Below are positions 8,916 through 17,282 of a DNA stretch of 61,012 bases, in pieces. The number at the start of each line of letters is the position of its first letter. The first letter of the stretch is position 1. The DNA lies in contig JACCRE010000002.1 of the NCBI GenBank assembly GCA_013813775.1, positions 1 through 61,012 on the forward strand. The letters run 5' to 3'. The notes below the pieces were generated by a model, which was given only the letters and a program-made list of their open reading frames with translations, was not told where the DNA came from and did not search any database. This DNA comes from Planctomycetaceae bacterium. GTDB lineage: Bacteria; Planctomycetota; Planctomycetia; Planctomycetales; Planctomycetaceae. The position numbers and the translations under genes are program-made.

Positions 8916-9371
8916 TCAGTCCTCGACCTCCTCAAGCTCTCGCAGAGTCGCATTTCGCTCCGCGAGACGGCTCTCGTGTTCGACCGCGCGGGCCCAGCCG
9001 TGATCGGGGCGATACTCTTCCGGATCGTAGCCCTCAACCTCGATCAGCCGCTGCGCTTCCACCGAGTAGAGCGTGTAAGGCAGCGCCTCGAGACGTGCGA
9101 TCGGGATCGGAACCCCTGTCATCTCGCAGATCCCGTAGCGGCCTTCCTTGAACTTCTGCAGTGCGAGATTGATCTGCGTGAGCTCACCGCTGAGGTGCGC
9201 GGCGATGCGGGTGTCGAGTTCGTCGGCGCTGTGGCTCGTCGCCGCGTCGCCTTCGTCGCCCTGCGAACTGCCGGCGGCTCCGCCGAGATCGCCGTCGAGC
9301 TTTCGTCGTAGACCGTCGCGGCGCTCGATGAGCAGCTTCCGCAGGCGTTCCAATCGTTCTTTTCGGGTCAT
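8916..9371 (-). CDS. DksA/TraR-family protein with degenerate zinc finger
   Basis: 151 aa. It has an N-terminal coiled coil (MTRKERLERLRKLLIERRDG), an acidic linker and the block YGICEMTGVPIPIARLEALP, which is the DksA/TraR fold with consensus Y-G-x-C-x-x-C-G-x-x-I-x-x-x-R-L-x-A-x-P. Only the first of the four zinc Cys remains. The second position is Thr, and the second Cys pair is replaced in LYSVEAQ. Family members bind the RNA polymerase secondary channel. The coiled-coil tip should carry two Asp; here the tip region reads LGGAAGSSQGDEGDAATS, so the match is loose. A zinc-independent DksA-like regulator is plausible. Confidence 0.82.
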   Translation of the reverse strand: MTRKERLERLRKLLIERRDGLRRKLDGDLGGAAGSSQGDEGDAATSHSADELDTRIAAHLSGELTQINLALQKFKEGRYGICEMTGVPIPIARLEALPYTLYSVEAQRLIEVEGYDPEEYRPDHGWARAVEHESRLAERNATLRELEEVED

Positions 9372-9898
9372 GATGATTCCCCCCTAAGTTTTGGAACGCC
9401 GCCGAAGGCGCCGTTCACAGGTCACTCAACGTGCAGCCACCTTGGCGGCGAGGATCGCCAACCGTCGCCTTCGTCTCGACAAGGATTCATCGCATCCGCC
9501 ATGTCGTTGTCGGCGATCGCATCGTGACAAAAACCGTCCAACGCCCCGGCAACGAACTGTAGTGTCAAAAATGCGGTAAGGAGGCGACAGAATCACCACG
9601 CGGCGAGAACGATGCGTCTGTCCATGTTCCTTGTCGCGCGGAGGTTCATGTCAAGACGTTCTCCTGGCCCCATCAGCGGCACTAATGCGTTCACCGCTCA
9701 TAGGTTATGAAATGTGCAGCCTTGGGTCGGCCGCGTCTCTACTACGAACCACGTCTCTGAAGTGTTTGCGGATTCTGATCCTTTGGCACCAGTGCGACTG
9801 ATTGAACGGGAGCCGGCGAAGGTCGTTGACCCGTTTCGACTCGATCCCCTATAACCCCGGCCGCCCTCTCTCCTATTCGCCGGAAACCGAGACTCCTT
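9372..9898. other. Long intergenic stretch without a gene
   Basis: 527 bases between the divergent DksA-like gene and the phosphatase gene. I looked for tRNA-like cloverleafs, terminators and conserved short frames and found none I would defend. Short open frames run through it without family features. It should hold both divergent promoters. Confidence 0.5.
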
Positions 9899-10525
9899 AT
9901 GAACATCGCGTCCGAGCCGCCGCGCTCCCTCCTGTCCCACCGAGCGAAAGCCATTTTGTTCACGCTGGCGGTCGTGTCGGCGGTCGGCGGCGGTTATGCC
10001 TATCAGCACCATCACCGCTACAAGCACATCGCGACGCACGAGCCGGGCATGATGTACCGCTCGGCGTGGGTCGAGCCCGACGTGATGGCCGAACTGATCG
10101 AGAAGCACCAGATTCGCGCCGTCGTCAACTTGTGCGCCCCCGGCGAGATGGGCGAACACCGTTGGGCGCTGCAGCGCGAGACCGTTCAAAACTGCGGGGC
10201 GCGACTCCTCGAATTGTCGATGCCGAACACGATCGATCCTCGCGATCCGGGGATCGCCCCGCATCTGGCGGCGTTGTCGGATCCCGACAACTATCCGATG
10301 CTCGTTCATTGCCAGCACGGCGTGACGCGCACCAGCAAGTTCCTCGCGATCTACGACATGTGCTTTCGCGGAAAAACGGCTGAGGAGTCGCTCGCGGCCC
10401 AGCCCCTGTTCGGCCGCGACCGCCACAACGTGAACGTGACCGCGTTCTGCCGCGAGTTCGAGAAGTCTCGCGAAGCGCTGTATCCGCAGGCGACCGCCTC
10501 GCAACTCGACGTGCTGCGTCACTGA
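9899..10525 (+). CDS. Membrane-anchored dual-specificity/tyrosine phosphatase
   Basis: 208 aa. One N-terminal helix (residues 18-35, AILFTLAVVSAVGGGYAY) anchors or exports the protein. The catalytic signature is HCQHGVTRTS (residues 140-149), matching H-C-x5-R-S/T of cysteine-dependent phosphatases, with a possible general acid in the DPRDPG segment upstream. The order YRSAWVEPDVMAELIEKHQI then VVNLC is typical of DSP-like enzymes (PF00782/PF13350 type) with a strand-turn-helix before the P-loop. It could act on phosphoproteins, inositol phosphates or polysaccharide-synthesis components. The glycosyltransferase starts 52 bases downstream, probably in the same transcript. Confidence 0.88.
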   Translation: MNIASEPPRSLLSHRAKAILFTLAVVSAVGGGYAYQHHHRYKHIATHEPGMMYRSAWVEPDVMAELIEKHQIRAVVNLCAPGEMGEHRWALQRETVQNCGARLLELSMPNTIDPRDPGIAPHLAALSDPDNYPMLVHCQHGVTRTSKFLAIYDMCFRGKTAEESLAAQPLFGRDRHNVNVTAFCREFEKSREALYPQATASQLDVLRH

Positions 10526-10577
10526 CCCTCTTTCGCGATCGGTGACCAGCGCGAACGAGCGAGGCAGGGGAATCCAG

Positions 10578-11402
10578 ATGCCGAAGATCACGATCTGCGT
10601 GCCGCAGTGGCAGGTGCTCGAATACATCCAGCCGTGTCTGCGGTCCATCCGCAAGCACTCGGCCGGCGAGGATGTCGAAGTTCTCGTTATCGACAACGGC
10701 TCGAAGGATGAGAGCCTCGATTATCTGCGGTCGTTGTCGTGGATTCGGCTGATCGAGCGGCCGGAAGAAGTGCACACGAACTGGCCGACCAACGTCTTCA
10801 CGGCGTGGGACCGCGGCCTCACCGAAGCGACGGGCGAGTATTACGTCACGATGCACTCCGACGTGTTCGTGAAGGCCGACGGCTGGCTGCGGCCGCTCGT
10901 GCGCGAACTCGAGCGATCTCCTGAGGTCGCAGCGAGCGGCACCTGGAAGTTGGAGATCGAGAACCCGTTTTACGCGGCCCAAAAGCGTGCCGTCGGCTTG
11001 ATTTCAGCGGGATTGAAGCGGCTTGTGGGGCAGCAGCGGCCGGTCGGCATCCGGCAGGGGCACTATCCGCGAGACTTCTGCGCGATGTATCGTCGCGACA
11101 TCCTGCGCGAGCACGAACTGACGTTCCAGTGCCTGTTCGGAAACCGCGGCGGCGGCTACTCGATCTCACGCCAGCTTTGGGAGCGCGGATACAAGATGGG
11201 ACTCGTGCCCGTCCGCGAAATGGCTCGTCACATCGAGCACGTCGCCCACGGAACGGCGGCCGTCCGAGGTGAAAAGCGACTCGGCCATGCACGCACGCAG
11301 CGCAAAGCCGAAACCAAGGTCGCCGACCTGTTCGCCGAGCCGTGGATTCAAGCGCTGATGACCGACGCGTCGCTCGACGGCCCCCGCAAACGCGCGGCGT
11401 AA
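10578..11402 (+). CDS. Glycosyltransferase family 2
   Basis: 274 aa from the ATG at 10578 (MPKITICVPQWQVLEYIQPC), preceded by GAGGCAGGGGA, a reasonable ribosome site; an upstream GTG at 10542 would add 12 poorly conserved residues. It shows the GT-A fold: ITICVPQWQ, VLVIDNGSKDESLDYL (nucleotide-binding region) and YYVTMHSDVFVKADGWL, where a D-x-D-like HSDVF replaces the classical motif. The last 90 residues include RDFCAMYRRDILREHEL, common in planctomycete GT2 enzymes. There is no membrane helix. It probably extends an exopolysaccharide or glycan; the donor and acceptor are unknown. Confidence 0.87.
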   Translation: MPKITICVPQWQVLEYIQPCLRSIRKHSAGEDVEVLVIDNGSKDESLDYLRSLSWIRLIERPEEVHTNWPTNVFTAWDRGLTEATGEYYVTMHSDVFVKADGWLRPLVRELERSPEVAASGTWKLEIENPFYAAQKRAVGLISAGLKRLVGQQRPVGIRQGHYPRDFCAMYRRDILREHELTFQCLFGNRGGGYSISRQLWERGYKMGLVPVREMARHIEHVAHGTAAVRGEKRLGHARTQRKAETKVADLFAEPWIQALMTDASLDGPRKRAA

Positions 11403-11463
11403 CGTCGCGGCGACTCGCAAAGCGAGTGACCGCGTTCAGAGATGCTCGGCAGCGCTCGCCGTC

Positions 11464-11664
11464 TTACAAACCGATCGCGAGCACGTAGAGCACGGCGAAA
11501 ATGATCGACATGAAGAGCAGCGTCTTCCAGAAGAAGCTCGCCGCTCGCCACAAGATCACTTCGCGAGATTCGTAGCGGCTGGCCGTGTACGACAGGCTCA
11601 CGGCGAGCGTGAGCGGCACGAGATACCAGAGTTGGTCGCCAGCGAAGAGCGCGGGAATCGGCAT
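11464..11664 (-). CDS. Small two-helix membrane protein
   Basis: 66 aa. Two hydrophobic segments (LWYLVPLTLAVSLSYTASRY and the C-terminal LLFMSIIFAVLYVLAIGL) are joined by a charged loop, REVILWRAASFFWKT. The family is not recognised beyond a planctomycete-style small membrane protein. It begins 20 bases after the stop of the DUF6677-like gene on the same strand and is probably co-transcribed with it. Confidence 0.7.
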   Translation of the reverse strand: MPIPALFAGDQLWYLVPLTLAVSLSYTASRYESREVILWRAASFFWKTLLFMSIIFAVLYVLAIGL

Positions 11665-11684
11665 CGTGTGTTCTTTCGACTTGG

Positions 11685-12632
11685 CTAGAGCGCACGACCC
11701 GCAGGTTGCGGACGACGAGCGGTTTCATCCGGCGAACCGGCCGGCGACTCGCCGTCTTTGCGTCGCCGTCGCTTCTTCCGCTCTTCGAATTCGGTGCCGT
11801 AACCGTAGGCGGGGCCGTCTAGCGCATCCCAGATCGCCAGTACGTTGAGCAGGCCCGCGATCCAGGTGAACACGTAGGCGATCTCGAGTCGGCCGCCGAG
11901 CTTCGCCGTGAGAATGTCTTCACCCTGATCGCCCAGCGGTACCTGATAGCGGTCGAGGAAAGGACGCGGAATCGCGCCCTTGAAGTACGGTCTCGCGCCG
12001 GCCGGCACTTCGATCGTCCGCGGAATTTCACCCAGGCGGGCCTCTAACGTTCGGTCTTCATTGGCCGAGACCTTCTGGCCAAGATCGGTGACAGTGCCGA
12101 GCGCCAGTTCGATCGGCTGCCCGTCGTGAGTCGTGCCGACGAATCGCCCCCGGACATTCGCGCCGTTGGGTTCGAGACGGACAGTGCCGCTGAGATCGAC
12201 AAGGGCTTTGGGACCTTCGGGGGTGTCGATCCAGATGCCGCCGAGGAACGGCGCTTCGAGCGGACCATCGAGCTCGGCGCGACCCACGTTGGACGGATCC
12301 TGATAGCGACGACTCTGAATCACCGCCGGCCAGGCAAGCGCCCCGACGGGGAACTGTGCGGCGTAGCCCTGTAACAGCCGCTTGACGACGCCTCGCCCGG
12401 CGGCGAAGCGTCCACCGGCTTCACTGTCGCCGAGATAGACGACCTTCCACTCGCCAAGAGCCTGTCCGGAAAAGAACAGCCCCAGGATGCAGACGCAGTA
12501 GATCGCCGCCTTGAAGGTGCGACCCTGATAGAGATGCCCCAGCCCGGGAAACAGCAAAGCCAACGACGCTGCGAGCCAGCGGTTCTTCAAGTCGACCGAC
12601 TGCTCGGGGGACGTCGACGTGGCGGAGGACAT
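11685..12632 (-). CDS. DUF6677-like membrane protein
   Basis: 315 aa. The N-terminal segment NRWLAASLALLFPGLGHLYQGRTFKAAIYCVCILGLFF is a TM2-type hairpin of two helices with the P-G-x-G-x-x-Y motif. Then comes a long soluble region of about 170 residues containing LDGPLEAPFLGGIWID and GRLEIAYVFT, and a last membrane helix pair around residues 255-275 (VFTWIAGLLNVLAIWDAL). The C-terminal tail is Arg/Lys then Pro rich. I recognise this as the planctomycete family annotated DUF6677; no function is known. It is divergent from the POT transporter, with 248 bases between starts. Confidence 0.8.
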   Translation of the reverse strand: MSSATSTSPEQSVDLKNRWLAASLALLFPGLGHLYQGRTFKAAIYCVCILGLFFSGQALGEWKVVYLGDSEAGGRFAAGRGVVKRLLQGYAAQFPVGALAWPAVIQSRRYQDPSNVGRAELDGPLEAPFLGGIWIDTPEGPKALVDLSGTVRLEPNGANVRGRFVGTTHDGQPIELALGTVTDLGQKVSANEDRTLEARLGEIPRTIEVPAGARPYFKGAIPRPFLDRYQVPLGDQGEDILTAKLGGRLEIAYVFTWIAGLLNVLAIWDALDGPAYGYGTEFEERKKRRRRKDGESPAGSPDETARRPQPAGRAL

Positions 12633-12880
12633 AGCGCTTCAAGCTTGGCGAACGAATACCGGACCGGCTTCGCGGCCGGATCAGCGAGCATTCTAGGATT
12701 CGGCCGGGAAAGGGGCCAGCCCGGACATACCGTCGAGACGCCGTGCCGAACGAACGCCTGCTTGCGCGGGCGCAAGGCATTCCGGGTTCCGCGATAAGGC
12801 AATGTGCGGCTAGGATGGGCGGCCTTTCCTAACCCGTCGGTTTCGCTCGCCGCGCGACCCGACGCCTTCAAGTGCCGCCG

Positions 12881-14431
12881 ATGTCCAAATATCGAACCGC
12901 GCCCGTCCCCACTGACCGCATGCCGACGGGAATCCCTTTCATCGTCGGCAACGAAGCGGCCGAGCGATTCAGCTTCTACGGGATGCGGGCGATTCTGTTC
13001 GTCTTCATGACCGAGTATCTGAAGACGGCAACTGGCCGAGACGCCTTCATGACAGAGGCGGAGGCGACTGAATGGCAAGGCTGGTTCGTCGCGAGCGCGT
13101 ATTTCTTCCCCATGCTCGGGGCGATCGTCTCCGACGTATTTCTGGGTAAGTACCGCACGATCCTCTATCTATCGATTCTGTACTGCTTCGGTCACGCGAC
13201 TTTGGCCCTCACGCTGCAACCGGAACTGCTCGGCGGCATTGTCGAGCCGAAAGTCGGTCTCGCCGCAGGTCTGGCGATGATCGCTTTAGGCACTGGCGCC
13301 ATCAAACCGTGCGTATCCGCCCACGTCGGCGACCAATTTGGCGCGCGGAACACTCATTTGCTCGGCAAGGTCTATGACTGGTTCTATTTCTCGATCAACT
13401 TCGGCTCGACCTTCTCGACGCTACTGACCCCCTGGTTGCTGGTGAAATATGGACCGGATGTCGCGTTCGGCGTGCCGGGCATTTTGATGGCGATCGCCAC
13501 CTTCGTGTTCTGGCTCGGGCGGAACCGCTTTGTCCATGTCCCGCCGCGCGGGGTGGAGGTCCTGAAAGAGACGTTCGGCCCCGTCGGACGTCGCGCCATC
13601 GCGAACCTCGCGCTGATCTACGTGTTCATCGCGATGTTCTGGTCGCTCTTCGATCAGACGGCGAGCCGCTGGGTCGAACAGGCGAAGCATATGGATCGTG
13701 CGTTCTCGATTCCTGAATGGCTTCCTGACTGGTCCGTCACCTGGACCGGCGGTTCGATCGTCTCCAATGCCGGCGGCCGGGCGATCGAGTATCTACCAAG
13801 CCAGTTCCAGGCGGTGAATCCGATTCTGGTGATGATCCTGATTCCGTTCTTCTCGTACGCCATCTATCCGGCGATCAATCGCGTCTTCCCGCTGACGGCT
13901 CTCCGCAAGATGGCGATCGGGATGTTCGTCATGGTGCCGGGCTTCGCGATTTCGGCCGTCGTTCAAAGCTGGATCGATGCGGGTCAGACCCCGGACATCG
14001 GCTGGCAACTTCTGGCATACGTTCTCGTGACGTCCTCTGAAGTCATGGTCTCGATCACGGGCCTCGAATTCAGCTATACGCAAGCGCCGCGAACGATCAA
14101 ATCCGTCGTGATGTCGGTCTGGCTGCTCATGGTGACGCTTGGGAACGCTTTCACAGCCATCGTGAACCGCTTTATCAGCAACGGCACGCTGACTCTCGAC
14201 GGTGCCGATTACTACTGGTTCTTCACATGGTCGATGCTAGGCGCCGCAGTGCTCTTCGTCGGAGCCACGCTGCTGTATCGAGGCCGGACTTACGTCCAGA
14301 CGGAAAGTGCTGAGCCGACAGCGACAGTGACTGCGAAATATTGCCCCGTCTGCGGCACTCCCCTGCCTGCCGGTGCGGTCGAGTGTCCAAAGTGCGGCGA
14401 GACCGTGAAACTCGCGCCGCCGAACGTGTGA
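12881..14431 (+). CDS. POT family proton-dependent oligopeptide transporter with zinc-ribbon tail
   Basis: 516 aa from the ATG at 12881; an in-frame GTG at 12872 is possible. The start region GNEAAERFSFYGMRAILFVF is the POT/PTR2 N-terminal signature (E-x-x-E-R-F-x-Y-Y-G proton-coupling motif). About 12 membrane helices follow, with GTGAIKPCVSAHVGDQF and FYFSINFGSTFSTLLTP matching the second signature. The predicted role is import of di- and tripeptides with protons. The C-terminus is unusual: after the last helix come YCPVCGTPLPAGAVECPKCG, two CxxC pairs of a double zinc ribbon, on the cytoplasmic side. This tail is not part of the standard fold. Confidence 0.94.
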   Translation: MSKYRTAPVPTDRMPTGIPFIVGNEAAERFSFYGMRAILFVFMTEYLKTATGRDAFMTEAEATEWQGWFVASAYFFPMLGAIVSDVFLGKYRTILYLSILYCFGHATLALTLQPELLGGIVEPKVGLAAGLAMIALGTGAIKPCVSAHVGDQFGARNTHLLGKVYDWFYFSINFGSTFSTLLTPWLLVKYGPDVAFGVPGILMAIATFVFWLGRNRFVHVPPRGVEVLKETFGPVGRRAIANLALIYVFIAMFWSLFDQTASRWVEQAKHMDRAFSIPEWLPDWSVTWTGGSIVSNAGGRAIEYLPSQFQAVNPILVMILIPFFSYAIYPAINRVFPLTALRKMAIGMFVMVPGFAISAVVQSWIDAGQTPDIGWQLLAYVLVTSSEVMVSITGLEFSYTQAPRTIKSVVMSVWLLMVTLGNAFTAIVNRFISNGTLTLDGADYYWFFTWSMLGAAVLFVGATLLYRGRTYVQTESAEPTATVTAKYCPVCGTPLPAGAVECPKCGETVKLAPPNV

Positions 14432-14432
14432 A

Positions 14433-15461
14433 TCAGTGAAGTCTCGGCGATCCCCCGGGTTGAAACGCCACCATAAGCGGCTTCCACTCCGGGTCGCTAT
14501 GGGGTTCGTCAGGCTGAAGGATGCGTGGTGCGAGATTCGAGGCGGCAAGGCGGCGATAGCCGAGGTAGCTCGACGTCAGCCGAGGATTGATTTCGACGAC
14601 CACCGGTGCGGCGTCATCCGGCAGAATGAGATCGATGCCGACATAACCGTGCAGCCCCGGCACCGTCGCAATCGCGCGGCGAGCGACATCGGCGACCTCA
14701 TCGCTGCGATCAATATCCGCTGGCACGATGCCGCCCGCGTAGTGCAGGCGTTCGCTGCCGACGATGTCCTGTGAGCAGACGGGCCACACTTCGATTCCAG
14801 ATCGAGAGACGATGGCTGCCGCCGAGAGTGCCCGACCTTGAACGAAGGGCTGACTGATTGCGTCCGAGAGTGCAGTGATCGAATCGAACTCCGCCGCCTG
14901 CAAGTACCCGTCCCGGCTCGACACAACGAACGTGTTGATCGAGCCGGCGCCGAAACGTGGCTTGATGACGACGCGTTGAGTGGACGCTTCGTCGAAGTTC
15001 AGCGCGCGGTCGCGCAAGTCGAACCGGCTCGTCGGAACCGTCGGGACGTCGTGTTCTTCAAGATGCCTTGCCAACAGAAGTTTGTCGGCGCACAACGCCA
15101 CTGCCTCGGCCGACGAGCCAGATGAGCGACCACCGCTCGTGACGATCAGGCGGCAGCGGTCTTCGAGAATCCGATCGAACTCGGGTGCGATCACCAAGGT
15201 CGCGTCGGCGTCGCGAGTCAGGGCGGGGAAGCGAGAACGCTCCTCGTCCGGCGAGGCCGACGCATGCACGATCACGCCGGCCACGCCGATCGGTTCCAAA
15301 GCCGCGTCCCATGTGACCGACACCTGCCAACCATGCGTTTGCACGGCATCCGCCGCCAACGCACGCAGCATGGCGGCCCCTTCGACGGCGAGTGAACGAT
15401 CGTACGCGACCGTCTCAGAGAGCGCGCCGCACGTCAGGTACTCGGAGAGGAACACATGCAT
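14433..15461 (-). CDS. ATP-grasp ligase, MfnD-like (methanofuran/C1 pathway)
   Basis: 342 aa. The N-terminus MHVFLSEYLTCGALSE is followed by a preATP-grasp domain, then ATP-grasp elements: CADKLLLARHLEEHDVPTVPTS, RVVIKPRFGAGSINTFVV (ATP Lys and Gly-rich loop), YVGIDLILPDD and VVEINPRLTSSYLGYRRL (Mg-binding E-x-N-x-R). The start and the ending ...INPRLTSSYLGYR match the ATP-grasp proteins that accompany tetrahydromethanopterin genes in methylotrophs and planctomycetes and tyramine-glutamate ligase MfnD of methanogens. It would add Glu to tyramine in a methanofuran-like cofactor. An MfnF homologue lies at 19292. Confidence is high for ATP-grasp and moderate for the role. Convergent with POT, with one base between stops. 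Confidence 0.8.
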   Translation of the reverse strand: MHVFLSEYLTCGALSETVAYDRSLAVEGAAMLRALAADAVQTHGWQVSVTWDAALEPIGVAGVIVHASASPDEERSRFPALTRDADATLVIAPEFDRILEDRCRLIVTSGGRSSGSSAEAVALCADKLLLARHLEEHDVPTVPTSRFDLRDRALNFDEASTQRVVIKPRFGAGSINTFVVSSRDGYLQAAEFDSITALSDAISQPFVQGRALSAAAIVSRSGIEVWPVCSQDIVGSERLHYAGGIVPADIDRSDEVADVARRAIATVPGLHGYVGIDLILPDDAAPVVVEINPRLTSSYLGYRRLAASNLAPRILQPDEPHSDPEWKPLMVAFQPGGSPRLH

Positions 15462-15701
15462 GGAAATGCCGCCGGCGGTGAAGGTTCCGAGAGGAGACAG
15501 CGAAGAGAACCGTCATTCGGGATTGAATGTCGAAAACGCCTCCGCTACAAACTGACCATGCGCCCACGCGACCACGGGCAACGGCAAGATATTGTGCGAG
15601 ATTCGCCGATGACCGGCAGCATGCGGTAGAGTGGTGATTCGTTCGCAGAAGTGACTTGCCATGCTTCTGCCGGCTTTCTGGCCCGAAGAAAGTAGCGGCA
15701 C

Positions 15702-16361
15702 ATGCTCAATCCGACCCCCTCGAACGCGAGCAAGGTCTACTGCGCCGGACCGCTGTTCAACGAATGTGAACGGCAGGAGATGGCGGCGATCGCCGACGCT
15801 CTCGTCGCCGACGGCTACCGCGTCTACCTGCCTCACCGCGACGGCATGGAGTTTCGACTCATCCTCGAAGTGCTCGTCGATCGAGGCTGGCCGGCGGCGA
15901 CCGCCGCGGCCTTCCTGCACGCGGCGATCTTCGCGCTCGACGTGTATCAACTCGCCGTCGATTGCGATGCGATGGTCTGGAACCTCAATGGACGTGTTCC
16001 CGATGAAGGCGCCGTCAGCGAAGCGGCCATCGCCTGGACGCTCGGCAAGCCGCTCGTCGCCTTCAGCAACGACGTGCGCAGCCTGATCGCGGGTCGGATC
16101 AATCCGCTGCTCGTGGGGCTCGTCGATTTCGAGACCGTGGACTGCATCGCCGACCTTTCCGAGGCACTCGCCGGCGCGATCGATCGTTCGACGGACGAAC
16201 CCGTCCCGTTGGAACGCATGCCGCTCAAGCTGCGGAAGGCGATCCTCGATGGCCGCCGGCTCTGGGACGCGCTCGAAGAACGCGACGCCGCCCTTAACGA
16301 CGCGGTGATCGCGAACGTCGTCGAGGAACTCTTCGCCCCGCCGGAGGGGACGCGGGTGTGA
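15702..16361 (+). CDS. Nucleoside 2-deoxyribosyltransferase
   Basis: 219 aa. KVYCAGPLFNECERQEM is the N-terminal strand and nucleotide-binding loop of the N-deoxyribosyltransferase family (Y-x-A-G-P-L-F). Then YLPHRDG and the catalytic-type region DCDAMVWNLNGRVPDEGAVSEAAIAWTLGKPL follow, with the family D-G-x-x-x-D-x-G-x-x-x-E-x-G spacing partly kept (GRVPDEGAVSEAA, where the catalytic Glu would be in VSEAA). The enzymes exchange or hydrolyse nucleobases of deoxynucleosides in salvage. The length is slightly above the roughly 160 aa core because of a C-terminal extension. Related phage and defence enzymes exist, but nothing else here suggests defence. Confidence 0.85.
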   Translation: MLNPTPSNASKVYCAGPLFNECERQEMAAIADALVADGYRVYLPHRDGMEFRLILEVLVDRGWPAATAAAFLHAAIFALDVYQLAVDCDAMVWNLNGRVPDEGAVSEAAIAWTLGKPLVAFSNDVRSLIAGRINPLLVGLVDFETVDCIADLSEALAGAIDRSTDEPVPLERMPLKLRKAILDGRRLWDALEERDAALNDAVIANVVEELFAPPEGTRV

Positions 16362-16374
16362 TGTCCAATCCTGA

Positions 16375-16923
16375 TTGGTTGCCTTAGTGGCTCTTCTTGA
16401 CCGCGATGAAATCATCCGATCGCTTCAACGTCTGGGCCAGCTTGCTGCCGCAGAGGGAGAAGTAATACGACTGGTCGCCGTCGGCGGAGCGGTCATGGTT
16501 CTCGGTTTCAACGCCCGACTTTCAACGCGGGACGTTGACGCGTTGATTCTTGCACCTTCAGATATCGGTCGGGTTCGCAATTGGGTAAAGAAAGTTGCGG
16601 ACGAACAGGGCTGGCCCGATGATTGGTTGAATGATGGCGCGAAGGGGTTTCTGATCGGCGTGAGCGCGGGTCCGATTCTTCTGGAAGTGCCTGGCATCGT
16701 CGTGCAACGTCCTCTTCGAGCGAGCCACTGCTTGCAATGAAGCTGTCTGCGTGGCGCGATGACGTAGACATTGCGGGCTCTCGCCGAATTCTCACTTCAT
16801 TTGTTCGATGGAATCGAGAAATGACGTTTGGGAGCGAATCGAACCCTATTTATTCCCGGGATCGGAACTGAAAGCCCGATATGCGTTCGACGATCTCTGG
16901 AACGAATCCGTCGGCGACGGCTG
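16375..16923 (+). pseudogene. Frameshifted nucleotidyltransferase (DUF6036-like, MNT/AbiEii fold)
   Basis: The first frame (16375-16740) reads LVAVGGAVMVLGFNARLSTRDVDALIL, an NTase core with G-G-x-A and a D-x-D metal motif. It should then continue with LLAMKLSAWRDD, which is present but in another frame (about 16721-16764). The end, DVWERIEPYLFPGSELKARY and FDDLWNESVGDG then stop at 16923, is in a further frame from about 16825. Two frameshifts and an in-frame TGA (ending near 16819) therefore break one recognisable gene. Homologues are about 180 aa and are paired with a helical partner, as in MNT-HEPN or AbiE modules. The gene is dead unless the assembly is wrong. The partner at 16881 looks intact. 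Confidence 0.72.
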
Positions 16924-17267
16924 AGACGTTGGCCGGTGCCGCCCTCAGTCTTGACGGACTGATGCTTCGTAGCCTGGCGCAAGATTTGGTGCGGCAGTAT
17001 CCTCAACTGGCGTCAATTCCACGTCCGCAGAGCGAAGACCGCCAGATCCTCGGGACAGCCGCGGCTCTCATGGAATTGCTCGCCCTCCGCCACGGACAGA
17101 TGGCTCCGGACTGGACGCGAGCGATCGGAAAGGTGCCACGGCCGATGTTCTTGGTAGCGGCCGCGAATCGAATGGAGAATCTCAGAGCCCTTTGTGAAGC
17201 TGAGTCACCTGAGCCGCTCAAGAAGCGTGGTCTCTACGCTCCCCCCGATTTTCTCAAGTTCGTTTAG
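16881..17267 (+). CDS. Hypothetical partner of the broken nucleotidyltransferase
   Basis: 128 aa from the ATG at 16881, which overlaps the tail of the pseudogene; TTG 16929 or ATG 16962 would avoid the overlap and keep the conserved part. The segment MLRSLAQDLVRQYPQLASIP begins an all-helical protein, and it ends with PEPLKKRGLYAPPDFLKFV. I recall similar proteins beside DUF6036-type nucleotidyltransferases, but the function is unknown. It would fit a toxin-antitoxin or regulatory pair now missing its enzyme half. It has no membrane segment and no obvious HEPN R-x4-6-H motif. The stop is 15 bases before the HD-domain gene. Confidence 0.6.
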   Translation: MRSTISGTNPSATAETLAGAALSLDGLMLRSLAQDLVRQYPQLASIPRPQSEDRQILGTAAALMELLALRHGQMAPDWTRAIGKVPRPMFLVAAANRMENLRALCEAESPEPLKKRGLYAPPDFLKFV

Positions 17268-17282
17268 CATCTTTGCTGCGCG

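Noticed and set aside
9372-9898. tRNA or small RNA in the 527-base gap
   Set aside because: No cloverleaf, no CCA end and no conserved T-loop sequence (GGTTCGAAT-type) was found.
15702-17267. Anti-phage defence island (deoxyribosyltransferase, nucleotidyltransferase, partner)
   Set aside because: The nucleotidyltransferase is broken and neighbours are housekeeping or cofactor genes. No other defence gene or mobile marker is near.
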